From Geomonas oryzisoli (lineage in GTDB: Bacteria; Desulfobacterota; Desulfuromonadia; Geobacterales; Geobacteraceae), in NCBI RefSeq assembly GCF_018986915.1, contig NZ_CP076723.1, positions 2,389,501 to 2,453,500 of the forward strand: DNA of 64,000 nt, read 5' to 3'. Of this stretch, positions 16,403-24,808 are shown piece by piece. The notes beneath the pieces are model-generated. The model saw only the letters and a list, made by a program, of their open reading frames with translations, was not told where the DNA came from and did not search any database. The position numbers were made by a program, and so were the translations under genes. Numbering within the stretch: position 1 is the first letter of the stretch; the number at the start of each line of letters is the position of its first letter.

Positions 16403-17229
16403 ACGCCCTCCATCAGCATTGAGATGTCGGTCGCGCGTACCGAGTGGGTGAGCGCACCGACCGATATGATATCCACACCGGTCAGGGCTATGGACCTGAT
16501 CGTCTTCAGGTTCACCCCCCCGGACGCTTCGACCAGCGCCCTCTTATTTATAATCTGTACCGCCTCGGTCATCTGCTCAAGAGACATGTTGTCCAGCATG
16601 ATGATGTCGGCGCCGGCTTCTAGCGCCTGCTTCACCTCGTCCAGGGTCTCGGTCTCCACCTCGATCTTCAGGGTGTGCGGGATGTAGGCGCGTGCGGCAC
16701 GCACCGCCTCGGCGATGCCGCCGGCGGCTGCGATATGGTTTTCCTTGATGAGGACCCCGTCGTAGAGGCCGGTACGGTGGTTGGTGCCTCCCCCTACCCG
16801 TACCGAGTACTTCTCCAGCACACGCAGGCCGGGGGTGGTTTTCCTGGTATCGACCACGCGCGCACCGGTCCCCTCCAGCTCTTTCACGTATGCGGCGGTC
16901 TGGGTGGCGATGCCGCTCATCCTCTGCAACAGGTTCAGAGAAACCCGCTCCCCCTGCAAAAGGGTGGCAGCGTTCCCCTCCATGACGGCGATGATGTCGC
17001 CCTTGGCAAGCCGGGCGCCGTCCTCGAAATGAGCGGTAAAAACGATGTCGGCGTCAAGCCTTGCGAAGACGCGACGGGCCACGTCGATGCCGGAGAGGAC
17101 CATCTCCTCTTTGGCAACCAGCCTGGCGCGCATGCGGCGCGGCTTGGCGACTACGGAGAGTGTGGTGATGTCGCCGGTGTGGATATCCTCTGCAAGAGCG
17201 TTGTCTATTATGTTATCGATTTGGTTCAT
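16399..17229 (-). CDS. nadC: Nicotinate-nucleotide pyrophosphorylase (carboxylating)
   Basis: Converts quinolinate and PRPP to nicotinate mononucleotide in de novo NAD synthesis. The 276 residues include DIHTGDITT near 15, DTRKTTPGLR and the following EKYSVRVGGGTNHR segment with quinolinate-binding residues, LIKENHI, and EVETETLDE. The length is typical. The ATG at 17229 is followed by a frame that runs into birA with overlapping stop and start. It is probably first in a nadC-birA operon. Confidence 0.96.
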   Translation of the reverse strand: MNQIDNIIDNALAEDIHTGDITTLSVVAKPRRMRARLVAKEEMVLSGIDVARRVFARLDADIVFTAHFEDGARLAKGDIIAVMEGNAATLLQGERVSLNLLQRMSGIATQTAAYVKELEGTGARVVDTRKTTPGLRVLEKYSVRVGGGTNHRTGLYDGVLIKENHIAAAGGIAEAVRAARAYIPHTLKIEVETETLDEVKQALEAGADIIMLDNMSLEQMTEAVQIINKRALVEASGGVNLKTIRSIALTGVDIISVGALTHSVRATDISMLMEGV

Positions 17230-17317
17230 ATAATCCGGGTTCTCCCTGTGTTAAGCGGCAGTTTTTTATAGCACAGCTTAACTAGGCCCGCAACCGCTAA
17301 TAAATTGCGCCAGCAAG

Positions 17318-17824
17318 CTACTGACGCCACTCTACGGGTACCGCGGCCTGGGCGGCGGCGAGATCGAGGGCGGCTATGCGGTTCAGCATCTCGCTGATCT
17401 TCCCGTCGATGGTGGAGATCTGAGCTTCCATGGTGTTGATCGCCTCGCGGTCCCGGGCACGCTGGAAGATGGTGCGCTTGCGGCGCAGCTCGACCAGTTG
17501 CTGATCCAGGCCGGTCCGCTGGTCCTGAAGCGTCTTCAGCTCGGTGCGCAGGGCCTTGAAGCGATCGCGCCACCAGCGTTCGTCATGTCCGCCGGGGGCG
17601 AGTGCCGCGGGGGAGGCGGTGGTGGCGCCGGGAGACACGACCGCAGGAGCGCTGTCGGAGACCTCAACCCGGCTTGCCTTGTCGCGGTATTGCTTGGGGA
17701 TGTTGTTGCGGTTGTCGGTGAAGTGAACGACACCTTGGGCGTCGGTCCACTGGTAGAAAGCCGCGCGGACCAGTGAGGGGGCAAGAAGAGATAGCAGCAA
17801 AAGGGAGAGCAAAATCGTTTTCAT
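17318..17824 (-). CDS. Secreted DUF4124-domain protein with coiled coil
   Basis: A 168-residue exported protein. The signal peptide spans about 1-21 (hydrophobic LLLLSLLAPSLV then RAA). A DUF4124 domain follows immediately (FYQWTDAQGVVHFTDNRNNI), then a Pro/Ala/Ser linker. Residues about 95-155 are rich in heptad-like charged helices (FKALRTELKTLQDQRTG and following). DUF4124 proteins are periplasmic or envelope proteins of unknown function. The start is divergent from the dodecaheme cytochrome gene, 142 bases away. Confidence 0.78.
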   Translation of the reverse strand: MKTILLSLLLLSLLAPSLVRAAFYQWTDAQGVVHFTDNRNNIPKQYRDKASRVEVSDSAPAVVSPGATTASPAALAPGGHDERWWRDRFKALRTELKTLQDQRTGLDQQLVELRRKRTIFQRARDREAINTMEAQISTIDGKISEMLNRIAALDLAAAQAAVPVEWRQ

Positions 17825-17884
17825 CTTCCCTCCAATAAACAGGGCCTAAGCGGCCAAACATAAAAAACAATCAATAGTTTTGAA

Positions 17885-17913
17885 TTGACGATGCCCTTTG
17901 CGATGTGTATATT
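17885..17913 (+). promoter_or_regulatory. Sigma-70-type promoter of the dodecaheme cytochrome gene
   Basis: TTGACG (17885-17890) and TATATT (17908-17913) are separated by exactly 17 bases, 54 bases before the start codon. No second operator-like repeat was noticed. Confidence 0.7.
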
Positions 17914-17966
17914 ATCCCGGCTATTGCCCTAAGGAATAGCAAATAAACAGCCAGAAGGAGTGTACC

Positions 17967-18989
17967 ATGCAGTTTCGCCTCGCCTTGCTTATGGTTCTTA
18001 TCGTCTGCGCGTCACCGGTTGCGCTTTTTGCCAAGGAGACCAAAGACGTCAAGTTTCCTCTTAAGAACGGGGACGCCGTTGTCTTCAGTCACGATGTACA
18101 CCTGCTGAAATATAACAACAATTGCAGGATCTGTCACAACGCAATCTTCGATCTGAAGGCTAAGCGTCACTTCACCATGGCCGAAATGGAAAAGACCAAG
18201 TCCTGCGGTGCCTGCCACACCGGCATCAAGGCTTTTAGCGTAGCCGATGAAAAGAGCTGCGTCAAATGTCACAAGGGCAAGCCCCGTAATGTGGAGTTCA
18301 AGATCAAGGGTCTGGGTCAGACCACGTTCAACCACTCCATCCACCTGGCCAAAGTCAGTGACGGCTGCAAGTCCTGCCACAACGGCACCGTGATCACCGG
18401 CAAAGACCGCCGCGTAACCATGGCCCAGATGGAAAAAGGCAAGACCTGCGGCGCCTGCCACAACGGCAAGAAGGCCTTCACCGTCGCCGGCAACTGCGGC
18501 AAGTGCCACGCCGGCATGAAGCCCCGCGAGATCACCTGGAAAGCCAAAGGGGTGACCGACGCCAAGTTCAGCCACGACTTCCACCTGGAAGCCTTCTCCT
18601 GCAAAGACTGCCATACCAAGCTCTTCGCCTTCAAGGCAGGCGCCAAGCACTTCACTATGGCTGAGATGGGCAAAGGCAAGTCCTGCGGCGGTTGCCACAA
18701 CGGCAAAGAGGCCTTCTCCGTAGCCGGCGATTGCAACAAGTGCCACAAAGGCTACAAGCCGGGTGCGGTGATCTTCAAGAACGAGGGCGGCGAGGTGAAG
18801 TTCAGCCACGAGTTCCACCTGGAAGCCTACAAGTGTGCCGACTGCCACAACAAGATCTTCCCGATGCAGGCCGGTGCCAAGCACCACACCATGGGCGACA
18901 TGGAGAAAGGTCAGTCCTGCGGCGCATGCCACAACGGCAAGGACGCCTTCACTTCCAACGGCGACTGCGACAAGTGCCACAAGATGTAA
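17967..18989 (+). CDS. Dodecaheme c-type cytochrome of four triheme c7-type modules
   Basis: A 340-residue periplasmic electron carrier. After a signal peptide (about 1-22, ending LFAK) there are twelve CXXCH sites in four repeats of three. Each repeat contains an F(S/N)H..(F/I)HL or FSHD-type histidine pair, a CXXCH, a conserved FTMAEM-like stretch, a CG(A/G)CH and a final CXKCH about 15 residues later. This matches the c(7)-type triheme domain found in Geobacter 'nanowire' dodecaheme cytochromes such as GSU1996. Repeats are roughly at 27-112, 113-190, 191-262 and 263-340. It should relay electrons across the periplasm. It has its own promoter and terminator. Confidence 0.93.
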   Translation: MQFRLALLMVLIVCASPVALFAKETKDVKFPLKNGDAVVFSHDVHLLKYNNNCRICHNAIFDLKAKRHFTMAEMEKTKSCGACHTGIKAFSVADEKSCVKCHKGKPRNVEFKIKGLGQTTFNHSIHLAKVSDGCKSCHNGTVITGKDRRVTMAQMEKGKTCGACHNGKKAFTVAGNCGKCHAGMKPREITWKAKGVTDAKFSHDFHLEAFSCKDCHTKLFAFKAGAKHFTMAEMGKGKSCGGCHNGKEAFSVAGDCNKCHKGYKPGAVIFKNEGGEVKFSHEFHLEAYKCADCHNKIFPMQAGAKHHTMGDMEKGQSCGACHNGKDAFTSNGDCDKCHKM

Positions 18990-19013
18990 CAGGCAATACA
19001 CGATGAACAACGA

Positions 19014-19041
19014 GGCGGGACCGAAAGGTCCCGCCTTTTTT
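19014..19041 (+). terminator. Rho-independent terminator of the dodecaheme gene
   Basis: A 9-bp stem GGCGGGACC / GGTCCCGCC with a GAAA tetraloop followed by six T, 25 bases past the stop codon. Confidence 0.92.
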
Positions 19042-19193
19042 ATTACCCTCCCCCTACCCTCCCAGAGCACTGGCCGGTACGGCAGCATCGGGTATACTTG
19101 GCAAGTTTGTAAATTTTAACGTCATCATCCCGCCAGGTCGCATTGCTTGCAGCCGGTGTGCAAACACCGTATGTCACCAGAAGGAGGCCGCAG

Positions 19194-19739
19194 ATGTCAT
19201 CATCACGCTCGTTCCTGGTAACGCTGGTCCTTTGGTCCTCGCTGGTCGGAGTATCGACAGCCTCAGCCGACAGCGCACTCATCGGCCACACGGTCATGAC
19301 CGCCATTCCCGTGTCCGCCATCGCAATCGCCTTCTTCAAGCACGACACCGAGGGAGAGAAGCAATGGCTGCGCAACCTTGCCGTCAACCAGGCACTCACC
19401 TCCGTCGCCAGGCTCGGTTTCAACGAGACCGACTGGGGCCGCCGCCCCAACGGGCATCCTTACGGGTTTCCCTCGGGGCATGTCGCTTTCGCCGGGTCCG
19501 GCGCTGCCTTCCTCAGCGAGCGCTATGGCTGGAAATACGGGGTGCCCGCCTGGCTTGCCACCGCGTACGTCGCCTACAACCGCGTCGACAACAACGACCA
19601 CCGCTGGCGCGACGTGATCGCCTCGGGCCTGTTGTCCTACGGTGTGGGCAAACTGTTCGTCACCCCGGAAAACGCAACCCACATAGCGCCGGTGATAGGA
19701 CCGGAATGGTTCGGCATGCGCTGGCAACGTTCCTGGTAA
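19194..19739 (+). CDS. Periplasmic PAP2-family phosphatase
   Basis: An acid phosphatase-like protein of 181 residues. The signal peptide ends near ASA-DS at about 25. The PAP2 catalytic motifs are present in order: RRPNG, PSGH (in FPSGHVAFAG), and a third motif reading NR....HRWRD, with the usual histidine and aspartate but asparagine in place of the common serine. The PAP2 family dephosphorylates lipid phosphates, undecaprenyl pyrophosphate or small phosphomonoesters; the substrate here is unknown. I chose the ATG at 19194, which has AAGGAGG six bases upstream; an earlier in-frame start lacks one. The DUF72 gene follows 15 bases later. Confidence 0.85.
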   Translation: MSSSRSFLVTLVLWSSLVGVSTASADSALIGHTVMTAIPVSAIAIAFFKHDTEGEKQWLRNLAVNQALTSVARLGFNETDWGRRPNGHPYGFPSGHVAFAGSGAAFLSERYGWKYGVPAWLATAYVAYNRVDNNDHRWRDVIASGLLSYGVGKLFVTPENATHIAPVIGPEWFGMRWQRSW

Positions 19740-19754
19740 AGAGGAGGCAAGGCA

Positions 19755-20498
19755 ATGGCAAAGCTCTATCTAGGCTGCAGCGGTTTCAGCTACAACCATT
19801 GGCGCGGCAACTTCTACCCGGCTGAACTTAAGACCAAAGAGTGGTTCGAACACTACCGCTCAATCTTCGACACGGTTGAGCTCAACGTCACTTTCTACCG
19901 GACTCCTACCGCTGCCACCTTCAAGCACTGGCACGACGAAAGCGAGGCGAACTTCACCTTCGCCGTGAAAGGGAGCCGCTACATAACCCACATAAAGAGG
20001 CTGCACGACATCGAAGGCGCCCTCTCCAAATTCTTCGGGCCGACCCATGAGTTGCAGGAGAAACTGCAGGTCGTGCTCTGGCAGTTCCCCCCGCAGTTCA
20101 AGGTGGACCTGAAGAGACTGGAGCATTTCCTGGACCAGGTCGCGCCGTACCACGGCAGGCACACGCTGGAGTTCAGAAACGAAAGCTGGCTCACCGACGA
20201 GGTCGTGAGTATCTGCCGCGACCGCAACGTGTCGCTGTGCATGGCGGACCACCCGGTATTCATCGACGCACCGCCCATCACTGCGGACTTCGTCTATATC
20301 AGGCGGCATGGGATGGAGGGGAGTTACAACGGGTTCTACACGAAGGAACAACTGGAAAAGGACGTGGTGAGGATCAGGAAGTACTTGAGCCGCGGCCTGG
20401 ACGTCTATATCTACTTCAACAACGACATGGGTGGCGCTGCACCGCAAAATGCCAGGGATCTGGCCATAATGATGCAGGCGCCGCTGGACAAAGAGTAA
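19755..20498 (+). CDS. DUF72 domain-containing protein
   Basis: A 247-residue cytosolic TIM-barrel-like protein of the DUF72 (YecE) family. Family hallmarks are LYLGCSGFSYNHW at the N-terminus, FDTVELNVTFYRTPT, FTFAVKGSRYITH, LWQFPPQFK, and YIYFNNDMGG near the end. No biochemical function is established for the family. It lies 15 bases after the PAP2 gene and is convergent with the dioxygenase-like gene, with only two bases between stop codons. Confidence 0.9.
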   Translation: MAKLYLGCSGFSYNHWRGNFYPAELKTKEWFEHYRSIFDTVELNVTFYRTPTAATFKHWHDESEANFTFAVKGSRYITHIKRLHDIEGALSKFFGPTHELQEKLQVVLWQFPPQFKVDLKRLEHFLDQVAPYHGRHTLEFRNESWLTDEVVSICRDRNVSLCMADHPVFIDAPPITADFVYIRRHGMEGSYNGFYTKEQLEKDVVRIRKYLSRGLDVYIYFNNDMGGAAPQNARDLAIMMQAPLDKE

Positions 20499-20500
20499 AC

Positions 20501-21025
20501 CTAGCGAGTTCCCGTTCCGGGCCGGACCAGGTCACCGGCCCGGCCTTTCGACTCCCCTCCCTCCTTTCCTTCGGGCACCAGCACCAGGTCAAGTTGCGCC
20601 TTTTGGGCGCCTCGTTTGGGATAATGCTGCGTCACCAGTCCCTCGAACTCCTTCACGTCCACCAGGATGTGGATGTGAGGCGGGCGATTGGCGTAGGGAA
20701 CGGCCGGGAAGGTCTGGAGGCGGTAGCGCCCCCTGCTGTCCGAGTAGACGGTCGCGCGGTAGGCATCGTCATACCGGCCGTCGGGACCGGCCTGCCAAAA
20801 CTCGATGCGGGCCTTGGGGATGGGCGAGCAATCGGCTGAGGAACGGACCGTGCCGCTCAGGAGATAACCTTTGCCGATGGTGTCGCGCACCGGCGCGTTG
20901 GGGCGGTAAAAAGGACCGATCTCGTCCCATGGGGTGGGCGGACAGGAGGCGGCAAGACCAGAGGACGAGGTGGCGTTGACTAGCAGTAACAGTGAAAGAG
21001 AAATGACGTAACGAGGCATAAACAT
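20501..21025 (-). CDS. Secreted intradiol ring-cleavage dioxygenase-like protein
   Basis: A 174-residue exported protein: signal peptide at about 1-26 (ISLSLLLLVNATSSSGLAA), then a short intradiol dioxygenase fold. The segment GPFYRPNAP, the beta-sandwich start GYLLSGTV, IEFWQAGPDGRYDD, YSDSRGRYRLQTFPAVPY and RPPHIHI match the family. Candidate Fe(III) ligands are tyrosines in DGRYDD and GRYRL and the two histidines of HIH. Extracytoplasmic members of this family are poorly characterised, so catechol cleavage is only inferred. The ATG at 21025 has GGAGGGGG seven bases upstream. Confidence 0.8.
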   Translation of the reverse strand: MFMPRYVISLSLLLLVNATSSSGLAASCPPTPWDEIGPFYRPNAPVRDTIGKGYLLSGTVRSSADCSPIPKARIEFWQAGPDGRYDDAYRATVYSDSRGRYRLQTFPAVPYANRPPHIHILVDVKEFEGLVTQHYPKRGAQKAQLDLVLVPEGKEGGESKGRAGDLVRPGTGTR

Positions 21026-21053
21026 AGTATTGCCCCCTCCTCTCCTCCCTCTA

Positions 21054-21605
21054 TCAGCCTACCAAGGGAGGACCGCAGACATGTTCCAGTGTAGTCTCAA
21101 TGGTCTGATCGCCGGCGGTGAGATAGATGTTTCCCTCTGTGACCGTGACGGACCAGTTGATGACCCGTTCCAGTTTAGCAGAAAGCAGGGTGAGAAACTT
21201 GAAATCGAGGGTGAGCACCGAGAGGTTCTTGATGCCGGCCAGCTTTTGCTGGTGCTGCGGCAGCCAGCGGCCGACGTTGGCGCCGAAGGCAAACAGGAAA
21301 GCGCGCTCTACGTGGCGGCAGGATTTGGCGAGCCGCTCCGGGTCCGGTTGCCCCACCTCGACCCAGAGTTGCACCCTGCCGTCCGGACCTTTGCTCCAGA
21401 GATCAGGCTCGTCGCCGGAACCGACCCCCTTGGTGAAGGACAGATCCTCCTCGTAGCAAAGCGCGTAGGCCAAAAGCCTGGCCAGCAGCCGCTCCGCAGT
21501 CTCGGAGGGATGCTGGGCGACGGTGGTCTGAATATCGGCGTAGATCTGACGATCCAGATCCGACAGTTGCACGGAGGCGCGGTAAATGGTGGAAGGGAGA
21601 GCCAT
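21054..21605 (-). CDS. YaeQ family protein
   Basis: A 183-residue protein that follows the YaeQ pattern: a start MALPSTIYRASVQLSDLDR, the segment QHPSETAERLLARLLAYAL, FTKGVGSGDEPDLWSK, and WVEVGQPDPERLAKS. YaeQ has a PD-(D/E)XK nuclease-like fold; E, D and E residues in the EEDL, DEPDLW and WVEVGQP segments fit the catalytic core. The cellular role is unclear. It lies upstream of the dioxygenase-like gene on the same strand, 28 bases away. Confidence 0.9.
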   Translation of the reverse strand: MALPSTIYRASVQLSDLDRQIYADIQTTVAQHPSETAERLLARLLAYALCYEEDLSFTKGVGSGDEPDLWSKGPDGRVQLWVEVGQPDPERLAKSCRHVERAFLFAFGANVGRWLPQHQQKLAGIKNLSVLTLDFKFLTLLSAKLERVINWSVTVTEGNIYLTAGDQTIETTLEHVCGPPLVG

Positions 21606-21678
21606 CGGTAAATCCTTTTAAAGGTGTTATCTACACTATGGGGAATGATGCCCAACGAAGCTATGTGGTGACTATGGT

Positions 21679-21776
21679 GTCCCCTCCCCCGGAGGGGGAG
21701 GGACAGGGAGGGGGCTCGCAGCAGCTATGCAGGCAAATCCTCCCTCCCTACCTCCCCCCTCCTGGGGGAGGAGCGT
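21679..21776. repeat. Inverted-repeat element, CCCTCCCCCGGAGGGGGAGG family
   Basis: A left arm of CCCCTCCCCCGGAGGGGGAGG type faces a right arm CCTCCCCCCTCCTGGGGGAGG, with a short spacer. Related elements occur at 22494-22582 and 24712-24804. Confidence 0.75.
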
Positions 21777-21802
21777 AAACCCTACCATACGAGGAGAGTT
21801 AA

Positions 21803-22474
21803 TTAATCCTCCCCCTCCCCCGCCCAGCGCCTCCAGTCGAACCCGTCGAAATCGATCATCAGCGCCAACGGGATGAAGGTATCCAACTCACTCACCCTCT
21901 GTCCGAGCAGCTTCTGGGTGAAATCCCGGAACAGGGCCACCTCCTCCGTGAAGATGGCATCGAAGGGAGCGGTGAGAGCCGGCAGTACCAAGGGGTCCAC
22001 CGAGGTGAAATTCATGGTGCACCACTCGTCGTGCATGACCTCCCCTTCCGCGTCCACCAGCGGGATGCCGTGCAGCCGGCAGGTCATGGGGCGGTACTCG
22101 TAGACCAGGCAGCGGCCATCGTCGCCGAGCAGCACGCAAGGGGTCTCGTCCTCGTCGGGCATGAGCAGTTCCCAGTCCTCCTCCGGGCGGTAATTGAGCA
22201 CGAAAGGGTGGTCCAGTTCAGGCCACTGTTCCCGCATCAGCGTAAGCCGCTCGCGGCACTTAACCAACACCTGCTCCTTCACCGCGTCTGACAGCTGGTC
22301 GAAGCCGCGCTTGAGGAAATAAGCGTCCAGCAGGGTGATATCGAAGGTGCCCCGGCAGCAGCCCGAGCAGCCGCCCTGGCAGGCGATGTGCTGGGGATAA
22401 GCAGCCATGCAGCGGGCAAACCAGTCATCCACCTGCGCCAGCAACGCGCGATTTCTTTTCAGGATTTCTTGCAT
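21803..22474 (-). CDS. YkgJ-family cysteine cluster protein
   Basis: A 223-residue cytosolic protein with the cysteine cluster CQGGCSGCCRG near 32, CLVYEYRPMTCRLHG near 120, and a further Cys in EWCTMNF. These are the hallmarks of the CxxCxxxCC / YkgJ (UPF0153) family, thought to bind a metal, possibly zinc or an Fe-S cluster. The reaction is unknown. It sits alone between two repeat elements, downstream of pyrE on the same strand. Confidence 0.85.
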   Translation of the reverse strand: MQEILKRNRALLAQVDDWFARCMAAYPQHIACQGGCSGCCRGTFDITLLDAYFLKRGFDQLSDAVKEQVLVKCRERLTLMREQWPELDHPFVLNYRPEEDWELLMPDEDETPCVLLGDDGRCLVYEYRPMTCRLHGIPLVDAEGEVMHDEWCTMNFTSVDPLVLPALTAPFDAIFTEEVALFRDFTQKLLGQRVSELDTFIPLALMIDFDGFDWRRWAGEGED

Positions 22475-22493
22475 AAGTCTCAGTCAGTCCACC

Positions 22494-22582
22494 GTCCCCT
22501 CCCCCGGAGGGGGAGGGGCAGGGAGGGGGAAGCTCTTCACAAACAGCCCCCCTCCCGGCCTCCCCCCTCCGGGGGGAGGAGC
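22494..22582. repeat. Inverted-repeat element, CCCTCCCCCGGAGGGGGAGG family
   Basis: Two arms of the same GC palindrome (left CCTCCCCCGGAGGGGGAGG, right CCTCCCCCCTCCGGGGGGAGG) flank about 40 bases between pyrE and the cysteine-cluster gene. Confidence 0.75.
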
Positions 22583-22658
22583 GCCATGTGCAGCAAGGAA
22601 AAAAAAGGCGGCAATAGCATCTATTGCCGCCTTCAGTACGCACAGTATCTATCTGCTG

Positions 22659-23207
22659 TTATGCGAGAATCTCGGCCTTGGTGAAGATGGACTTCAGCCA
22701 GTACCCTTCGGCTTCGATGTTCTCGCGGCCGCCTTCCTCGCGGTCAACCAGGGTGACCACGCCAAGCACCACCAACCCTTCTTCTTCGGCGCGCTTGATG
22801 GCCTTCAGGGAAGAACCGCCGCTGGTCACGACGTCTTCGACGATGACTACCTTGGAGCCGGGTTTCAGGTTCTTGCGCCCTTCCAGCCAGGCACCGGTGC
22901 CGTGCCCTTTGGGCTCCTTGCGGATGATGAAGCCCGGAACCGGCTTTCCTTCCAGGAAGCTGACCACGGAGGTCGCGGTGGCGATCGGGTCGGCGCCGAG
23001 GGTGAGCCCCCCTACCCCTTCAACACCTTCCACATCCTTGATGGCTTCGAAGAAGAGCTTGCCGGTCAGGTAGCCGCCCTCGGGGTGCAGCGTGGTCTGC
23101 TTCCCGTCAAAGTAAAAATCGCTCTGACGACCGGAAGCCAAGGTCACGTTCCTCTTCTCGTAGGACAGCTCAATGATGATCTTTTTCAGTCTTTCCTTTT
23201 CGGTCAT
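22659..23207 (-). CDS. pyrE: Orotate phosphoribosyltransferase
   Basis: Forms orotidine 5'-phosphate from orotate and PRPP in pyrimidine synthesis. The 182 residues carry the PRPP-binding motif [14 protein letters not shown] near 118, the lysine-rich hood segment ([11 protein letters not shown]) and [11 protein letters not shown]. The start ATG overlaps the purF stop by four bases (ATGA), so it is the last gene of the purine operon. Confidence 0.96.
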   Translation of the reverse strand: MTEKERLKKIIIELSYEKRNVTLASGRQSDFYFDGKQTTLHPEGGYLTGKLFFEAIKDVEGVEGVGGLTLGADPIATATSVVSFLEGKPVPGFIIRKEPKGHGTGAWLEGRKNLKPGSKVVIVEDVVTSGGSSLKAIKRAEEEGLVVLGVVTLVDREEGGRENIEAEGYWLKSIFTKAEILA

Positions 23208-24640
23208 TGCTCGGCAGTCTCCTTTTCGAATAGTCCCATCTGCGGTTCATCCTGATCCATCAGACGCGGGAATTTAACCGGGTACCCCCCGGTAAAGCAG
23301 GCGGTGCAGAATCCGGCATTCTCGGCGCCGACGGTTGACATGAGACCTTCTTCGGAAAGGTACCCGAGCGAGTCGGCGGTTATATAGCGGCGGATCTCGT
23401 CGATCGAGTGCGACGAAGAGATCAGCTCCTTGCGGTTCGGGGTGTCGATGCCGTAGTAGCAGGGGTAGCTGGTCGGCGGGGAGGAGATGCGCACGTGCAC
23501 CTCGGCGGCTCCGGCGTTCCTGATCATCTTGACGATCTTGCGGGAGGTGGTGCCGCGCACGATGGAGTCGTCGATGACCACGACGCGCTTGCCCTTCAGC
23601 ACCTCGCGCACCGGGTTCAGCTTGATCTTGACGCCGAAGTGGCGGATCGCCTGTTGCGGCTCGATGAAGGTGCGGCCGACGTAGTGGTTACGGATGAGCC
23701 CCAACTCGAACGGGATGCCGGATTCCTCGGCGTAGCCGAGCGCCGCGGGGACGCCGGAATCCGGGATCGGAATGACGATGTCGGCGTCGACCTTGTGCTC
23801 GCGGGCCAGTTGACGCCCCTGCTCCTTGCGTACCTGGTACACGTTCTTGCCGAAGATGTGGGAGTCGGGACGCGCGAAGTAGACGAACTCGAAGATGCAC
23901 GGGGTGGGCTGCACCTTCTTGAGCGGGAAGAAGGAGGTCAGGCCGTTCTTGTCGATGACGATCACCTCGCCCGGCTCGATCTCGCGGATGAACTCGGCGT
24001 CGATGAGGTCGAGGGCGCAGCTCTCGGAGGCGACCACGTAGGCGCTCCCCTGGCGGCCCAGGCAAAGCGGGCGGAAACCGTTGGGGTCGCGCACCGCCAC
24101 CATGCGGCTTTCGGTCAGGAAGAGGAGGCAGTAGGCGCCCTGGATGCGGGTGAGCGCGTCGGTGATGCGGTCCAGCAGCGAGTTCTGTTTCGAAGTGGCG
24201 AGCAGGTGGACGATGATCTCGGTGTCCATGGTGGTCTGGAAGATGGAACCGTAGGCCTCCAGCTCGTCCTTGATGATCTGGGCGTTGACGATATTGCCGT
24301 TGTGGGCTATCGCGATGGAGCCGCGGGAGTAGTCCACGTTGATGGGCTGGACGTTCTTGATGACCGAGGAACCGGTGGTCGAGTAACGTACGTGGCCGAT
24401 GGCGGAACGGCCGGGCAGCGTCTTGAAGATTTCGGGGTTGCCGAACACGTCGGCGACGAGCCCCATGCTTTTATGCGCGTGCAGGGTACTTCCGTCCGAG
24501 GAGACGATACCGCAACTTTCCTGTCCCCTGTGCTGCAAGGCGTAGAGCCCGAGATAGGTGAGGTTCGACGCCTCCGGGTGGTTGAATACACCGAAAATGC
24601 CGCACTCTTCTTCGGGCCTGCGCATCATCATTTCTTCCAC
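23204..24640 (-). CDS. purF: Amidophosphoribosyltransferase
   Basis: Catalyses the first committed step of purine synthesis, PRPP and glutamine to phosphoribosylamine. The 478 residues start at GTG 24640 (AAGGAG five bases upstream). A 12-residue propeptide ends in EEE before the catalytic Cys13 of CGIFGVF, as in the propeptide-processed class. The glutaminase half includes HRGQES and [11 protein letters not shown]. The PRTase half has [14 protein letters not shown]. Cysteines in CIFEF, CYYGID and FCTACF fit a structural [4Fe-4S] cluster as in the Bacillus enzyme. It overlaps pyrE and follows purQ after a repeat element. Confidence 0.96.
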   Translation of the reverse strand: MEEMMMRRPEEECGIFGVFNHPEASNLTYLGLYALQHRGQESCGIVSSDGSTLHAHKSMGLVADVFGNPEIFKTLPGRSAIGHVRYSTTGSSVIKNVQPINVDYSRGSIAIAHNGNIVNAQIIKDELEAYGSIFQTTMDTEIIVHLLATSKQNSLLDRITDALTRIQGAYCLLFLTESRMVAVRDPNGFRPLCLGRQGSAYVVASESCALDLIDAEFIREIEPGEVIVIDKNGLTSFFPLKKVQPTPCIFEFVYFARPDSHIFGKNVYQVRKEQGRQLAREHKVDADIVIPIPDSGVPAALGYAEESGIPFELGLIRNHYVGRTFIEPQQAIRHFGVKIKLNPVREVLKGKRVVVIDDSIVRGTTSRKIVKMIRNAGAAEVHVRISSPPTSYPCYYGIDTPNRKELISSSHSIDEIRRYITADSLGYLSEEGLMSTVGAENAGFCTACFTGGYPVKFPRLMDQDEPQMGLFEKETAEQ

Positions 24641-24711
24641 GACTGCTCCTTATAAAAGAACTGCTTACCTGTCGATCCTTGTTGTATGCCCCGAAGGGCT
24701 GTCCACCAATT

Positions 24712-24804
24712 CCTCCCCCCGGAGGGGGGAGGTCAGGAGGGGGGAACGGTTGGCGCACGTGGCTTCGCTCCCCCTCCCTGACCCTCCCCCTCCGGGGGCG
24801 GGGA
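24712..24804. repeat. Inverted-repeat element between purQ and purF
   Basis: The arms CCTCCCCCCGGAGGGGGGAGG and CCCTCCCCCTCCGGGGGCGGGG flank a spacer of about 45 bases. Same family as 21679-21776 and 22494-22582. It lies inside the pur operon and could make an mRNA hairpin there. Confidence 0.75.
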
Positions 24805-24808
24805 TTAT

